Source of the DNA: Xenopus tropicalis
Taxonomy: Eukaryota; Chordata; Amphibia; Anura; Pipidae
NCBI RefSeq assembly: GCF_000004195.4
Contig: NC_030680.2
Coordinates: forward strand, 1,800,964-1,864,963
Reading direction: 5' to 3'
Length of the DNA: 64,000 nt
Shown here: positions 21,099 to 32,745 of the stretch, in pieces
Position numbering within the stretch: the stretch's first letter is position 1
Layout of the letters: the number at the start of each line of letters is the position of its first letter
Position numbers and translations under genes: made by a program
The notes under the pieces: generated by a model
What the model was told of the DNA's origin: nothing
What the model saw: only the letters and a program-made list of their open reading frames with translations
Database searches by the model: none

Positions 21099-21581
21099 AT
21101 GTTCTGTTGGTTGAAAAACAAAGTTAGAGGGGTAGATGATCAAACGAGCAACCTTCCCACGTGGGCTAGTTCCGGGTCCCTGGACCCATGTTGCTCGGGA
21201 TGTGATAGGAGATCAGCAACTCTCTCAGGTGACTCACCCCCATCACCTGTTGCTGAATTTGGATTTGTCTATGTGTTCCAAGGAGCAGAATCCTCAGCAC
21301 AATTGGGTTGGTTGTGTTTTCAGGCGCTCAGGGAGGAGACAGTCCAAAGGGAGGCAGTTGAGCTTGAGCTGCAGGCAGTTAAAGATCAACTAGCCACAAT
21401 GAGAGTATGTTTGCGCTCCTCATTAGCACACAATGAGGAGTTGGAGATAGAATTTACAAAATATGTGGTAAGAACTATGAGTAAAAAGCACCATAGAAAA
21501 GGGACAGAACAAGCAGAAAATGGTGTATTAGTTAAAGTAAGAACTCTTGTAAGTAAGGGCTCTGGTACACGGGGAGATTAG
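21099..21581 (+). pseudogene. Gag-like coiled-coil frame of the LTR element (weak)
   Basis: An open frame of 160 codons lies after the primer-binding site. The middle, LREETVQREAVELELQAVKD, is helical with heptad-like spacing. No zinc knuckle or protease follows and the frame ends in an inverted-repeat MITE. It may be a remnant of gag; I do not recognise a family. Confidence 0.3.
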
Positions 21582-21745
21582 TCGCCCGCGGCAAAACTCC
21601 CTACTCGCGGGCGACTAATCTCCCCGAGTTGCCTTCCCTCTGCCATCCCTGGCAGAGGGAAGGCAACTCGGGGAGATTAGTCGCCCGCGAGCAGGGAGTT
21701 TTGCCGCGGGCGACTAATCTCCCCGTGTACCAGAGCCCTAAAAGA
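21555..21745. mobile_element. Hairpin MITE, ~90-bp arms, nested in the LTR element
   Basis: Arms 21556-21645 and 21654-21743 are nearly perfect reverse complements (AGGGCTCTGGTACACGGGGA / TCCCCGTGTACCAGAGCCCT) around a small loop. Each arm also holds an internal inverted motif around GATTAGTCGCCCGCG. The transcript would fold into a near-perfect hairpin. Confidence 0.9.
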
Positions 21746-21749
21746 GACT

Positions 21750-22640
21750 AAGGGAGTGATTTATTTCTCAAGATAGAGAAACAAAATAAATGTTACATTG
21801 TGTTTAATTGTACTGTATGTTAATGTCATATGTTTTCTGTTTCAGGATTTAAGAATCTGATTATTTTGAGTTAATATGGTTTTTAATAACAGGCATCAAG
21901 AGTTGATGGATCCATTATTTTTGACACTTTTTGTTTTGTTTTTTAAGTGCACAAATTTGTGCGTAAAGGCCTTAAGACATGTCTGTTTTTGTTAAAAAAA
22001 AAAAAAAGTTTAACAATGAAACAACTTTTTGTTGTATGTTTCTGAGAATGTGTGGGCCCACATGCATGTTGTTATGGTTTGTCTTGTCTTAATTGTGACA
22101 ATGACTTAAATGTGACAGTGACTGAAAAAGTCTTGACAAAATAATACAAAATTAAGAAAGTTGATAAAGTTGACAAAACAGATCTTAAATGCTAAGAACT
22201 GATGTTGCCTTGATCTTTTGTTTTATAGATGTTTATCAAGTGCATTAACAAATGGGTTAATAGCAAAACAATGGACAGCAAACAAAGATTTTGACATTGT
22301 TAATCTTGAATGGACATCAGTACAAAGTATTGAAGAACCTGGAATTCATTTGAATGGTGACCTGGAAACTTAAATGGACATTGGTTTTGGACTTCATAAA
22401 TGAATACTTATGTTTTGTTCAACTGTTTCTACAGACTGAAATTAGCATTGCATACACTATTGTACTAATGGTAATAGGAATGTTAGGGCTTGTTACATGA
22501 ACTGTAAAGTGCTAGTTAGTGGGTTTTATAGCACAGGCAGCACAGCTGAACTGTATATCTCCTATGGTATATAATATTGTGCAGTGAACCTGCAGTATAG
22601 AGCAGGCCCTGGCAGACAATCTGTAGATTCAGGCAAATGC
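21750..22640 (+). other. Internal region of the LTR element, no ORF
   Basis: AT-rich sequence between the hairpin MITE and the minisatellite. No retroviral motif recognised. Confidence 0.5.
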
Positions 22641-22643
22641 CAG

Positions 22644-25600
22644 AGGTGCTGATGTAAGATGCCATAAACAGTCACTATTTATTGGGCTGGGGGGGCTGTT
22701 TGTGCCTCTGGGTACTGGGAATGCCAGGGGGGCTGTAAGGTGCCACAGACAGTCACTATTTATTGGGCTGGGGGGGCTGTTTGTGCCTCTGGGTACTGGG
22801 AATGCCAGGGGGCTGTAAGGTGCCACAGACAGTCACTATTTATTGGGCTGGGGGGGGGCTGTTTGTGCCTCTGGGTACTGGGAATGCCAGGGGGGCTGTA
22901 AGGTGCCACAGACAGTCACTATTTATTGGGCTGGGGGGGGGGCTGTTTGTGCCTCTGGGTACTGGGAATGCCGGGGGGGCTTTAAGGTGCCACAGACAGT
23001 CACTATTTATTGGGATGGGGGGGCTGTTTGTGCCTCTGGGTACTGGGAATGCCAGGGGGGCTGTAAGGTGCCACAGACAGTCACTATTTATTGGGCTGGG
23101 GGGGGGGCTGTTTGTGCCTCTGGGTACTGGGAATGCCGGGGGGGCTTTAAGGTGCCACAGACAGTCACTATTTATTGGGATGGGGGGGCTGTTTGTGCCT
23201 CTGGGTACTGGGAATGCCAGGGGGGCTGTAAGGTGCCACAGACAGTCACTATTTATTGGGCTGGGGGGGGGCTGTTTGTGCCTCTGGGTACTGGGAATGC
23301 CGGGGGGGCTGTAAGGTACCACAGACAGTCACTATTTATTGGGCTGGGGGGGCTGTTTGTGCCTCTGGGTACTGGGAATGCCAGGGGGCTGTAAGGTGCC
23401 ACAGACAGTCACTATTTATTGGGCTGGGGGGGGGCTGTTTGTGCCTCTGGGTACTGGGAATGCCAGGGGGGCTGTAAGGTGCCACAGACAGTCACTATTT
23501 ATTGGGCTGGGGGGGGGCTGTTTGTGCCTCTGGGTACTGGGAATGCCGGGGGGGCTTTAAGGTGCCACAGACAGTCACTATTTATTGGGATGGGGGGGCT
23601 GTTTGTGCCTCTGGGTACTGGGAATGCCAGGGGGGCTGTAAGGTGCCACAGACAGTCACTATTTATTGGGCTGGGGGGGGGGCTGTTTGTGCCTCTGGGT
23701 ACTGGGAATGCCGGGGGGGCTTTAAGGTGCCACAGACAGTCACTATTTATTGGGATGGGGGGGCTGTTTGTGCCTCTGGGTACTGGGAATGCCAGGGGGG
23801 CTGTAAGGTGCCAACAGACAGTCACTATTTATTGGGCTGGGGGGGGGCTGTTTGTGCCTCTGGGTACTGGGAATGCCGGGGGGGCTGTAAGGTACCACAG
23901 ACAGTCACTATTTATTGGGCTGGGGGGGGGCTGTTTGTGCCTCTGGGTACTGGGAATGCCCGGGGGGCTGTAAGGTGCCACAGACAGTCACTATTTATTG
24001 GGCTGGGGGGGCTGTTTGTGCCTCTGGGTACTGGGAATGCCAGGGGGGCTGTAAGGTGCCACAGTCACTATTTATTGGGCTGGGGGGGGGGGCTGTTTGT
24101 GCCTCTGGGTACTGGGAATGCCAGGGGGGCTGTAAGGTGCCACAGACAGTCACTATTTATTGGGCTGGGGGGGCTGTTGTGCCTCTGGGTACTGGGAATG
24201 CCGGGGGGGCTGTAAGGTGCCACAGACAGTCACTATTTATTGGGGTGGGGGGGGCTGTTTGTGGCCTCTGGGTCTGGGAGTGCCAGGGGGGCTGTAAGGT
24301 GCCACAGACAGTCACTATTTATTGGGCTGGGGGGGGCTGTTTGTGCCTCTGGGTACTGGGAGTGCCAGGGGGGCTGTAAGGTGCCACAGACAGTCACTAT
24401 TTATTGGGCTGGGGGGGCTGTTTGTGCCTCTGGGTACTGGGAATGCCAGGGGGCTGTAAGGTGCCACAGACAGTCACTATTTATTGGGCTGGGGGGGGGC
24501 TGTTTGTGCCTCTGGGTACTGGGAATGCCAGGGGGGCTGTAAGGTGCCACAGACAGTCACTATTTATTGGGCTGGGGGGGGGCTGTTTGTGCCTCTGGGT
24601 ACTGGGAATGCCAGGGGGGCTGTAAGATGCCATAAACAGTCACTATTTATTGGGCTGGGGGGGGCTGTTTGTGCCTCTGGGTACTGGGAATGCCGGGGGG
24701 CTTTAAGGTGCCACAGACAGTCACTATTTATTGGGATGGGGGGGCTGTTTGTGCCTCTGGGTACTGGGAATGCCAGGGGGGCTGTAAGGTGCCACAGACA
24801 GTCACTATTTATTGGGCTGGGGGGGGCTGTTTGTGCCTCTGGGTACTGGGAATGCCAGGGGGGCTGTAAGGTGCCACAGACAGTCACTATTTATTGGGCT
24901 GGGGGGGCTGTTTGTGCCTTTGGGTACTGGGAATGCCAGGGGGGCTGTAAGGTGCCACAGACAGTCACTATTTATTGGGCTGGGGGGGGCTGTTTGTGCC
25001 TCTGGGTACTGGGAATGCCAGGGGGGCTGTAAGGTGCCACAGTCACTATTTATTGGGCTGGGGGGGGCTGTTTGTGCCTCTGGGTACTGGGAATGCCAGG
25101 GGGGCTGTAAGGTGCCACAGACAGTCACTATTTATTGGGCTGGGGGGGGCTGTTTGTGCCTCTGGGTACTGGGAATACCAGGGGGGGCTGTAAGGTGCCA
25201 CAGACAGTCACTATTTATTGGGCTGGGGGGGCTGTTTGTGCCTGTGGGTACTGGGAATGCCAGGGGGGCTGTAAGGTGCCACAGACAGTCACTATTTATT
25301 GGGCTGGGGGGGCTGTTTGTGCCTCTGGGTACTGGGAATGCCGGGGGGGCTGTAAGGTGCCACAGACAGTCACTATTTATTGGGCTGGGGGGGGCTGTTT
25401 GTGCCTCTGGGTACTGGGAATGCCAGGGGGGCTGTAAGGTGCCACAGACAGTCACTATTTATTGGGCTGGGGGGGGCTGTTTGTGCCTCTGGGTACTGGG
25501 AATGCCAGGGGGGCTGTAAGGTGCCACAGACAGTCCACTATTTATTGGGCTGGGGGGGGCTGTTTGTGCCTCTGGGTACTGGAATGCCAGGGGGGCTGTA

Positions 25601-26574
25601 AGGTGCCACAGACAGTCACTATTTATTGGGCTGGGGGGGGCTGTTTGTGCCTCTGGGTACTGGGAATGCCGGGGGGGCTGTAAGGTGCCACAGACAGTCA
25701 CTATTTATTGGGCTGGGGGGGCTGTTTGTGCCTCTGGGTACTGGAATGCCAGGGGGCTGTAAGGTGCCACAGACAGTCACTATTTATTGGGCTGGGGGGG
25801 CTGTTTGTGCCTCTGGGTACTGGGAATGCTAGGGGGGCTGTAAGGTGCCACAGACAGTCACTATTTATTGGGCTGGGGGGGCTGTTTGTGCCTCTGGTAC
25901 TGGGAATGCCGGGGGGGCTGTAAGGTGCCACAGACACTCACTATTTATTGGGCTGGGGGGGCTGTTTGTGCCTCTGGGTACTGGGAATGCCAGGGGGGCT
26001 GTAAGGTGCCACAGACAGTCACTATTTATTGGGCTGGGGGGGGCTGTTTGTGCCTCTAGGTACTGGGAATGCCGGGGGGGCTGTAAGGTGCCACAGACAG
26101 TCACTATTTATTGGGCTGGGGGGGGCTGTTTGTGCCTCTGGGTACTGGGAATGCCGGGGGGGCTGTAAGGTGCCACAGACAGTCACTATTTATTGGCTGG
26201 GGGGGGGGCTGTTTGTGCCTCTGGGTACTGGGAATGCCAGGGGGGCTGTAAGGTGCCACAGACAGTCACTATTTATTGGGCTGGGGGGGCTGTTTGTGCC
26301 TCTGGGTACTGGGAATGCCAGGGGGGCTGTAAGGTGCCACAGACAGTCACTATTTATTGGGCTGGGGGGGGGGCTGTTTGTGCCTCTGGGTACTGGGAAT
26401 GCCAGGGGGGCTGTAAGGTGCCACAGACAGTCACTATTTATTGGGCTGGGGGGGGGCTGTTTGTGCCTCTGGGTACTGGGAATGCCAGGGGGGCTGTAAG
26501 GTGCCACAGACAGTCACTATTTATTGGGCTGGTGGGGGCTGTTTGGGCCTCTGTGTATTTGAAATGCCAGGGTC
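22644..26574 (+). repeat. ~82-bp minisatellite, about 48 copies, inside the LTR element
   Basis: The unit contains CTGTAAGGTGCCACAGACAG, TCACTATTTATTGGGCTGGG and CTGTTTGTGCCTCTGGGTAC. Unit length varies 80-84 bp mainly through the poly-G run (6-10 G) and small deletions. It explains all the long overlapping frames on both strands here. Repeated G7-G10 runs could form G-quadruplexes. Confidence 0.97.
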
Positions 26575-27523
26575 TATTTTGAAATTAGTTTGAAACGAAA
26601 CTCTTTGATAAAACAGAAAGAGTGAAATGTATTATTCTGAGGGAGAAATTGTTATGTGAAACTGACAATGTCTGTAGACAAGTATTATGGTATAAGTAAT
26701 TATTGTAAGTGTGAATAGGGTAATGTTATTTTGTGAGTTAGAACTGTGATGTCAATGGGGTTGGCTGAAGGAGAGTTTGGACAACTCTATATGATTGAAG
26801 TTAAAGACTACAACTTAATATGCAATTCTGTTGAAGGACACAGTTGTTTATAAGAAGTCACTATTAGACTTGATAGTATCATCCCAAGTGATTTGAATGC
26901 CCTGGCTGATTTGTGGTCTTATGGGTTGAATTTGTGGCTACTGGTGATAGACATATTTTGGAAAAGCATTGGCAGAATGTGTACTGAGACTAAAACTCTG
27001 CTGAAAGGAATTCAGTTGTCATTTGGTCTATAAGAGGGGGGTTAGGTACAAACAAAGTGCATGGCAGATACATAATATAGTAAACATATTGCTTATCAAA
27101 GAAGCACTGTTTAACTATGTGAGCTGTAAAGCCTGCAATGAAACCTGCCCTTGGCCTAATTGTTTTGAGCAGCTGATGGTCTATATTGAAAATGCAGAGC
27201 AAGAGGGATTCCTATACATGTTTGCCCAAGATATGTATCTACAAGTAGACACAGATTTTCTCACTGGACAGAAATCATTATAGAGGTGTTTTATGACTTG
27301 GGATGTAGGTGAGATTTGTTTAATCTTTTGTTAAATGTAGTGTCCTTCAGTCAGAATTACAGTCATTAATTGTTTATTTGTTTAGGGTAATGGGGACAAC
27401 GAGTGTATGCATATATTGCATTGAATGCAGCATTGTATGTTATCTGTATTAGAGGACTTACCAATTTGTATACTGTTGGTTATTATTATCAAATCAGTAT
27501 ATTTTGTAAATCAAGGGGTGGAA
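26575..27523 (+). other. 3' internal region of the LTR element
   Basis: Contains an 86-codon frame (27023-27283) with a CKACNETCPWPNC cluster but no recognisable domain. Ends in the polypurine tract. Possibly a remnant of a lost 3' gene. Confidence 0.35.
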
Positions 27524-28226
27524 TGTAGCACGGTGGATTTTCTATTGATTTTATAATGATTTATAATATATACATCTGCTTTGACATATGAATTAAATCT
27601 TAGGTTTGAGTCCAGTAAAAGCAGCAGATTTTGGGACAGCGATTGTCCAGTGTTCAAGGTACAATGTCTTTGTTCTATGTATATTGCTGGGTAAACAGTA
27701 AACACAGGTATTGTTACCCAGCAAATATCCTTGGAATAAACAAACAGACAGCATATAGACAATACATTTTATGTACAACTTATTTGAGCAACAAATGGGC
27801 CTTCTACAAAGTCTAGTTAATAGGTTTTGTTCATGACAAAAGTTTGTACACAATTCAGCACTTGGTGTTGGGGGGTTTGCTAAGAACTCTGGTATAAATG
27901 GGGCCCCCACCCTGTGTCAGTAGCTTCGCCTGGGGCTCCTGAACCAGTGCCGGGACATTTGGATCATCGCTTGGTTATCGGGAACCTGAAGGTCTTGCAC
28001 CAAAGGTTGTGGGGCCCCCGATTGTGCTGAATTGTGCAGAACTGGCTGTGCTTGTAGATAAGTAAATCTATTTAATTCTATTAGTACTTGTGTGTATGTA
28101 AGTTATTGCCCACTAACAGTCTATCAGAAGGTTTAATCATTGATCCTGCATATGTATTACTATTTGTCATTAATGTCAATTAATACAAATTATTAATATT
28201 AATAAAAGGTTCACCCCTTTATTACA
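27524..28226 (+). repeat. 3' LTR (703 bp)
   Basis: TGTAGCACGG...TTATTACA, homologous to the 5' LTR, with indels and substitutions. Preceded by AAGGGGTGGAA and followed by the GTGTG target duplication. Confidence 0.93.
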
Positions 28227-28394
28227 GTGTGGCATCTCAATAAAATTTTACTTGATTCCGATAAACCAGGGTGAGATTAACATTTCTGTATAAAATAACA
28301 GGCTTGTAAGATTTTTTCTCTTTCTGTTCTACTAAAGCCAGAAATCCTAGGGGCTCGTCAGGGTTCCATAAGGGGCCAAACTGTAGTGTAAGGA

Positions 28395-28550
28395 ATAGGA
28401 GAGATGGGTGAGGCCCGGGTTAGTTATAAGGCTTTATCTAAAGCTGGGGTGCTCTATGTTGGGGTCTCTTTCTATCACTGAGATGGGGGGGCAGGTTATA
28501 CAAGATCTATGTTATATAAACTGAGGGGCACAACTGCTCTTACCCCCAGG
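28395..28550 (+). repeat. Diverged repeat, inverted partner at 29712-29862
   Basis: Shared islands include TTTATCTAAAGCTGGGGTGC and TATATAAACTGAGG / TATATAAACTAAGG on opposite strands. The pair brackets the C1 pseudoexon. Confidence 0.6.
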
Positions 28551-28639
28551 GGCATATTTAGGTCCGATACTGCCCTCGGCACTGGGCCTAAACACAACCC
28601 TACATTGTGGCCATGACTTCACTTCTATAAAGTCTGCAT

Positions 28640-28945
28640 TTGTTTTCGTTTTAATGCCCCCAATTGCAGGAACAGAGAACAGGGAGCCGGATTTACTCAC
28701 ATCAGCTGGGATTCTCATTGGGGGATTCTTTTGCATTTCTGCCAATGCGGGCCCTAGAGAGCTGGGAAAGTTTTATTGGGCAATATTGCTTTAAGAATAC
28801 AACCCTGATGTTGCTGGACTACAGCTCCCAGCATGCCTCACCCTTCATTATATGTTACATTATTGTGGGATTTGTAGTCCGGCAACAGCCGAGTAACGTT
28901 GGGTTGAGCCGCGCTGTGCCGCAGGGTTTATATGCCCTTTAAAAC
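28640..28945 (+). mobile_element. T2-type MITE fragment
   Basis: Shares GAGCCGGATTTACTCACATC, GGGGGATTCTTTTGCATTTC and GACTACAGCTCCCAGCATGC with the other copies. Ends GCCGCAGGGTTTATATGCCC-TTTAA. Left end truncated. Confidence 0.75.
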
Positions 28946-28994
28946 TTGGCCAAATTCAAAAGCTGAATCCTATGTGACACAAGTTCTAGATATA

Positions 28995-29440
28995 AGAATA
29001 TTTGTTCTCTGTTCTGCGGCGTAATGGTGAGTCCTACAGACATACTGAGCCCCATGATCCCCCCTCACTGTGGGCTTCAGGGTCACGTTGCTTAAGAAAC
29101 AGATAATGTGATCATCTTCATCAGCTGATGGGAATATTTGGAATCACAGATGAACGGTAAGGCATGCTGGGAGCTGTAGTCCAGCAACATCAGGGTTGGA
29201 TTCTTAAAGCAATATTGCCCAATAAAACTTTCCCAGCTCTCTAGGGCCCGCATTGGCAGCATTGAAATGCAAGAAATCCCCCAATGAGAATCCCAGCTGA
29301 TGTGAGTAAATCCGGCTCCCTGTTCTCTGTTCCTGCAATTGGAGTTGGGAGCAATAAGCACAGTTTCCCAGTATAGAAGTTCTGTTACCTGACCTCCAAA
29401 ATCCCTGGCTGATACGGAGCGGGGGGGATGCAATTACTGA
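28995..29440 (-). pseudogene. C1-set Ig pseudoexon interrupted by a MITE
   Basis: The minus strand from about 29100 to 28998 reads FLSNVTLKPTVRGDHGAQYV then CRTHHYAAE, nearly identical to the C-terminal half of the C1 exon at 46808-47185. The 5' half is represented only by 29373-29440 (AGAAGTTCTGTTACCTGACC and a GATACGGAGCGGGG piece, minus-strand sense), separated by a T2-type MITE fragment at 29157-29371 and by deletions. It shows that a second copy of the C1 cluster once lay here. Confidence 0.8.
29157..29371 (-). mobile_element. T2-type MITE fragment inside the C1 pseudoexon
   Basis: Contains CAGCAACATCAGGGTTGGAT and CCGGCTCCCTGTTCTCTGTT. Both termini are missing, so insertion was followed by deletion or conversion. 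Confidence 0.75.
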
Positions 29441-29898
29441 AAAAGTCATTATAGGGGCACTGACACCTCTGGATCTCCTCTCTCACACTCTGACACTTCC
29501 CAAGTTTCTAAGGAAAGGCATTCTGGGAACTGTAGTTTGAGCACTAGATACTGCAGCTGCAAGGCATTATGGGTAGTGATTATGGAGAGTACTTTTTTTT
29601 GCCCATAATCTGGGCACCTACTGGAACAATTTTCTTCTGATACAGAGCATTTTTGGGCAATATATTTATATAAATAATGAAATGAGTGAAATGATAAACT
29701 GGCTGAATCTGTAGGAGGTTCTTTTGCCTCTGGGGTAAGTGCAGTTGTTCACCTTAGTTTATATAAAATTGAGAGCCATTAAACTGCCCCTTATCTCATT
29801 ATAAGGAACCCCAACAGAGCGCACCCCAGCTTTAGATAAAACCTTATTCCTTGTACTACACCCCCCTGCTGCTTATGGAATCAATACAAGACTTACCG

Positions 29899-32050
29899 TT
29901 AGGGTGAGCCCCTTTATCCCCGACCCCTAGGCCAAAAGGCACTAAGGTGCAAGGGTCATTGGGAACCATCGCACTCTGGCTAGGGTGAGCCCCTTTATCC
30001 CCAACCCCTAGGCCAAAAGGCACTAAGGTGCAAGGGTCATTGGGAACCATTGCACTCTGGCTAGGGTGAGCCCCTTTATCCCCAACCCCTAGGCCAAAAG
30101 GTACTAAGGTGCAAGGGTCATTGGGAACCATCGCAGTATGGCTAGGGAGAGCCCCTTTATCCCAAGACCCCTAGGCCAAAAGGCACAAAGGTGCAAGGGT
30201 CATTGGGAACCATCACACTCTGGCTAAGGTGAGCCCCTTTATCCCAAGACCCCTAGGCCAAAAGGCACTAAGGTGCAAGGGTCATTGGGAACCATCGCAC
30301 TATGGCTAGGGAGAGCCCCTTTATCCCAAGACCCCTAGGCCAAAAGGCACTCTGGCTAGGGAGAGCCCCTTTATCCCAAAACCCCTAGGCCAAAAGGCAC
30401 TAAGGTGCAAGGGTCATTGGGAACCATCGCACTACGGCTAGGGAGAGCCCCTTTATCCCAAGACCCCTGGGCCAAAAGGCACTATGGCTAGGGTGAGCCC
30501 CTTTATCCCAAGACCCCTAGACCAAAAGGCACTAAGGTGCAAGGGTCGTTGGGAACCATCGCACTCTGGCTAGGGAGAGCCCCTTTATCCCAAGACCCCT
30601 AGGCCAAAAGGCACTAAGGTGCAAGGGTCATTGGGAACCATCGCACTACGGCTAGGGAGAGCCCCTTTATCCCAAGACCCCTAGGCCAAAAGGCACTAAG
30701 GTGCAAGGGTCATTGGGAACCATCACACTCTGGCTAGGGAAACCCACTTTATCCCAAGACCCCTAGGCCAAAAGGCACTAAGGTGCAAGGGTCGTTGGGA
30801 ACCATCGCACTCTGGCTAGGGAGAGCCCCTTTATCCCAAGACCCCTAGGTCAAAAGGCACTAAGGTGCAAGGGTCATTGGGAACCATCACACTCTGGCTA
30901 GGGTGAGCCCCTTTATCCCAAGACCCCTAGGCCAAAAGGCACAAAGGTGCAAGAGTCATTGGGAACCATCGCAGTCTGGCTAGGGTGAGCCCCTTTATCC
31001 CCAACCCCTAGGCCAAAAGGCACAAAGGTGCAAGAGTCATTGGGAACCATCGCAGTCTGGCTAGGGTGAGCCCCTTTATCCCAAGACCCCTAGGTCAAAA
31101 GGCACTAAGGTGCAAGGGTCATTGGAAACCATCACACTCTGGCTAGGGAAACCCACTTTATCCCAAGACCCCTAGGCCAAAAGGCACAAAGGTGCAAGAG
31201 TCATTGGGAACCATCGCAGTCTGGCTAGGGAGAGCCCCTTTATCCCAAGACCCCTAGGTCAAAAGGCACTAAGGTGCAAGGGTCATTGGGAACCATCACA
31301 CTCTGGCTAGGGTGAGCCCCTTTATCCCAAGACCCCTAGGCCAAAAGGCACAAAGGTGCAAGAGTCATTGGGAACCATCGCAGTCTGGCTAGGGTGAGCC
31401 CCTTTATCCCCAACCCCTAGGCCAAAAGGCACAAAGGTGCAAGAGTCATTGGGAACCATCGCAGTCTGGCTAGGGTGAGCCCCTTTATCCCAAGACCCCT
31501 AGGTCAAAAGGCACTAAGGTGCAAGGGTCATTGGAAACCATCACACTCTGGCTAGGGAAACCCACTTTATCCCAAGACCCCTAGGCCAAAAGGCACAAAG
31601 GTGCAAGAGTCATTGGGAACCATCGCAGTCTGGCTAGGGAGAGCCCCTTTATCCCAAGACCCCTAGGTCAAAAGGCACTAAGGTGCAAGGGTCATTGGGA
31701 ACCATCACACTCTGGCTAGGGTGAGCCCCTTTATCCCAAGACCCCTAGGCCAAAAGGCACAAAGGTGCAAGAGTCATTGGGAACCATCGCAGTCTGGCTA
31801 GGGTGAGCCCCTTTATCCCCAACCCCTAGGCCAAAAGGCACAAAGGTGCAAGGGTCGTTGGGAACAATCGCACTATGGCTAGGGAGAGCCCCTTTATCCC
31901 AAGACCCCTAGGCCAAAAGGCACTAAGGTGCAAGGGTCGTTGGGAACCATCGCACTCTGGCTAGGGTGAGCCCCTTTATCCCAAGACCCCTAGGCCAAAA
32001 GGCAGTAAGGTGCAAGGGTCGTTGGGAACAATCGCACTATGGCTAGGGAG
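29899..32050 (+). repeat. ~82-bp minisatellite, about 26 copies, with 409-bp higher-order unit
   Basis: The unit contains CTAGGGTGAGCCCCTTTATC, CCCTAGGCCAAAAGGCACTA and GGTGCAAGGGTCATTGGGAA. A marker variant, GGGAAACCCACTTTATCCC, recurs at about 30738, 31147 and 31556, giving a 409-bp (5-unit) higher-order repeat. Some units are shortened. Degenerate copies lie at 35560-35697. Confidence 0.95.
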
Positions 32051-32745
32051 ACCCTTTATCTGGCCCCTGGAAAGAGATTGCACATCAGTAGAACTACTAG
32101 AATCCCTACCAGAACTTACATCAGGATTTTCCTCTTTCTTTTTCTTCTCTTTTTTCTCCTTTTTGCATTTTACTGCGGGTCCTTCTTGCGGATCATCCCC
32201 AGCCAAGACTTCCTTACCAGGAGACCTGGGGATCATACCAACTGGTACAGGTAACTCACCCATATCTGACAGAACTTCAACAGGTACAGAAGAACAGGAA
32301 CAGCACCTCTTGTCTTTGTAGATTAAAATGCCTTTATTGCAACATTATTTGGGGGCAAACAACAATAGCAGCAGCAACGTTTCAGGTCACAAGACCTTTT
32401 ATCAAGCTAATTGGCAATTACACACAGCACCTTTTATCCCCTGTGCTCCCTCTAGTGGAGATGTTCCTACATTACAACAATGTATAAAACAGCAGTGGAG
32501 CTAAGTAGACACTCATGTGTTACAATTAAGTGATCAATGTGTATCTTTAAGTGTTAGTTGAACTGCAACACAATACCCTTATAAATTTTAAAAAAACATG
32601 AAAATGAAATTAAAAACAAAGGCCAGGACAAGAGGAGAGTAAGGGAGAAAGAGAGAAAAGATTTTTTTATCTAAAGATTGGTCTTAAGTCATATTCTTTA
32701 TTCAGCCCTAAAGGACTTAATGTTTCCAGTTTACGTATCCAGTAA

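Larger units (their letters stand above)
20222..28231 (+). mobile_element. Complete non-autonomous LTR retroelement with GTGTG target duplication
   Basis: Two ~0.7-kb LTRs (20227-20940, 27524-28226) flank 6.6 kb. GTGTG occurs directly outside both (20222-20226 and 28227-28231). A primer-binding site starts at 20941 right after the 5' LTR (TTTGGCGTAGTCAGCAGGA; closest to a tRNA-Ser 3' end, with mismatches), and a polypurine tract (AAGGGGTGGAA) precedes the 3' LTR. No RT, integrase or protease is recognisable; 60% of the interior is a minisatellite. It must have moved with another element's enzymes. Confidence 0.9.

Noticed and set aside
22629..26582. Dozens of overlapping frames with VCASGYWECQGGCKVPQ repeats
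   Set aside because: Frame-cycling of the ~82-bp minisatellite in the LTR element.
29856..30131. Frame with three repeats of VPNDPCTLVPFGLGVGDK
   Set aside because: Comes from the ~82-bp array; the following units break the frame.
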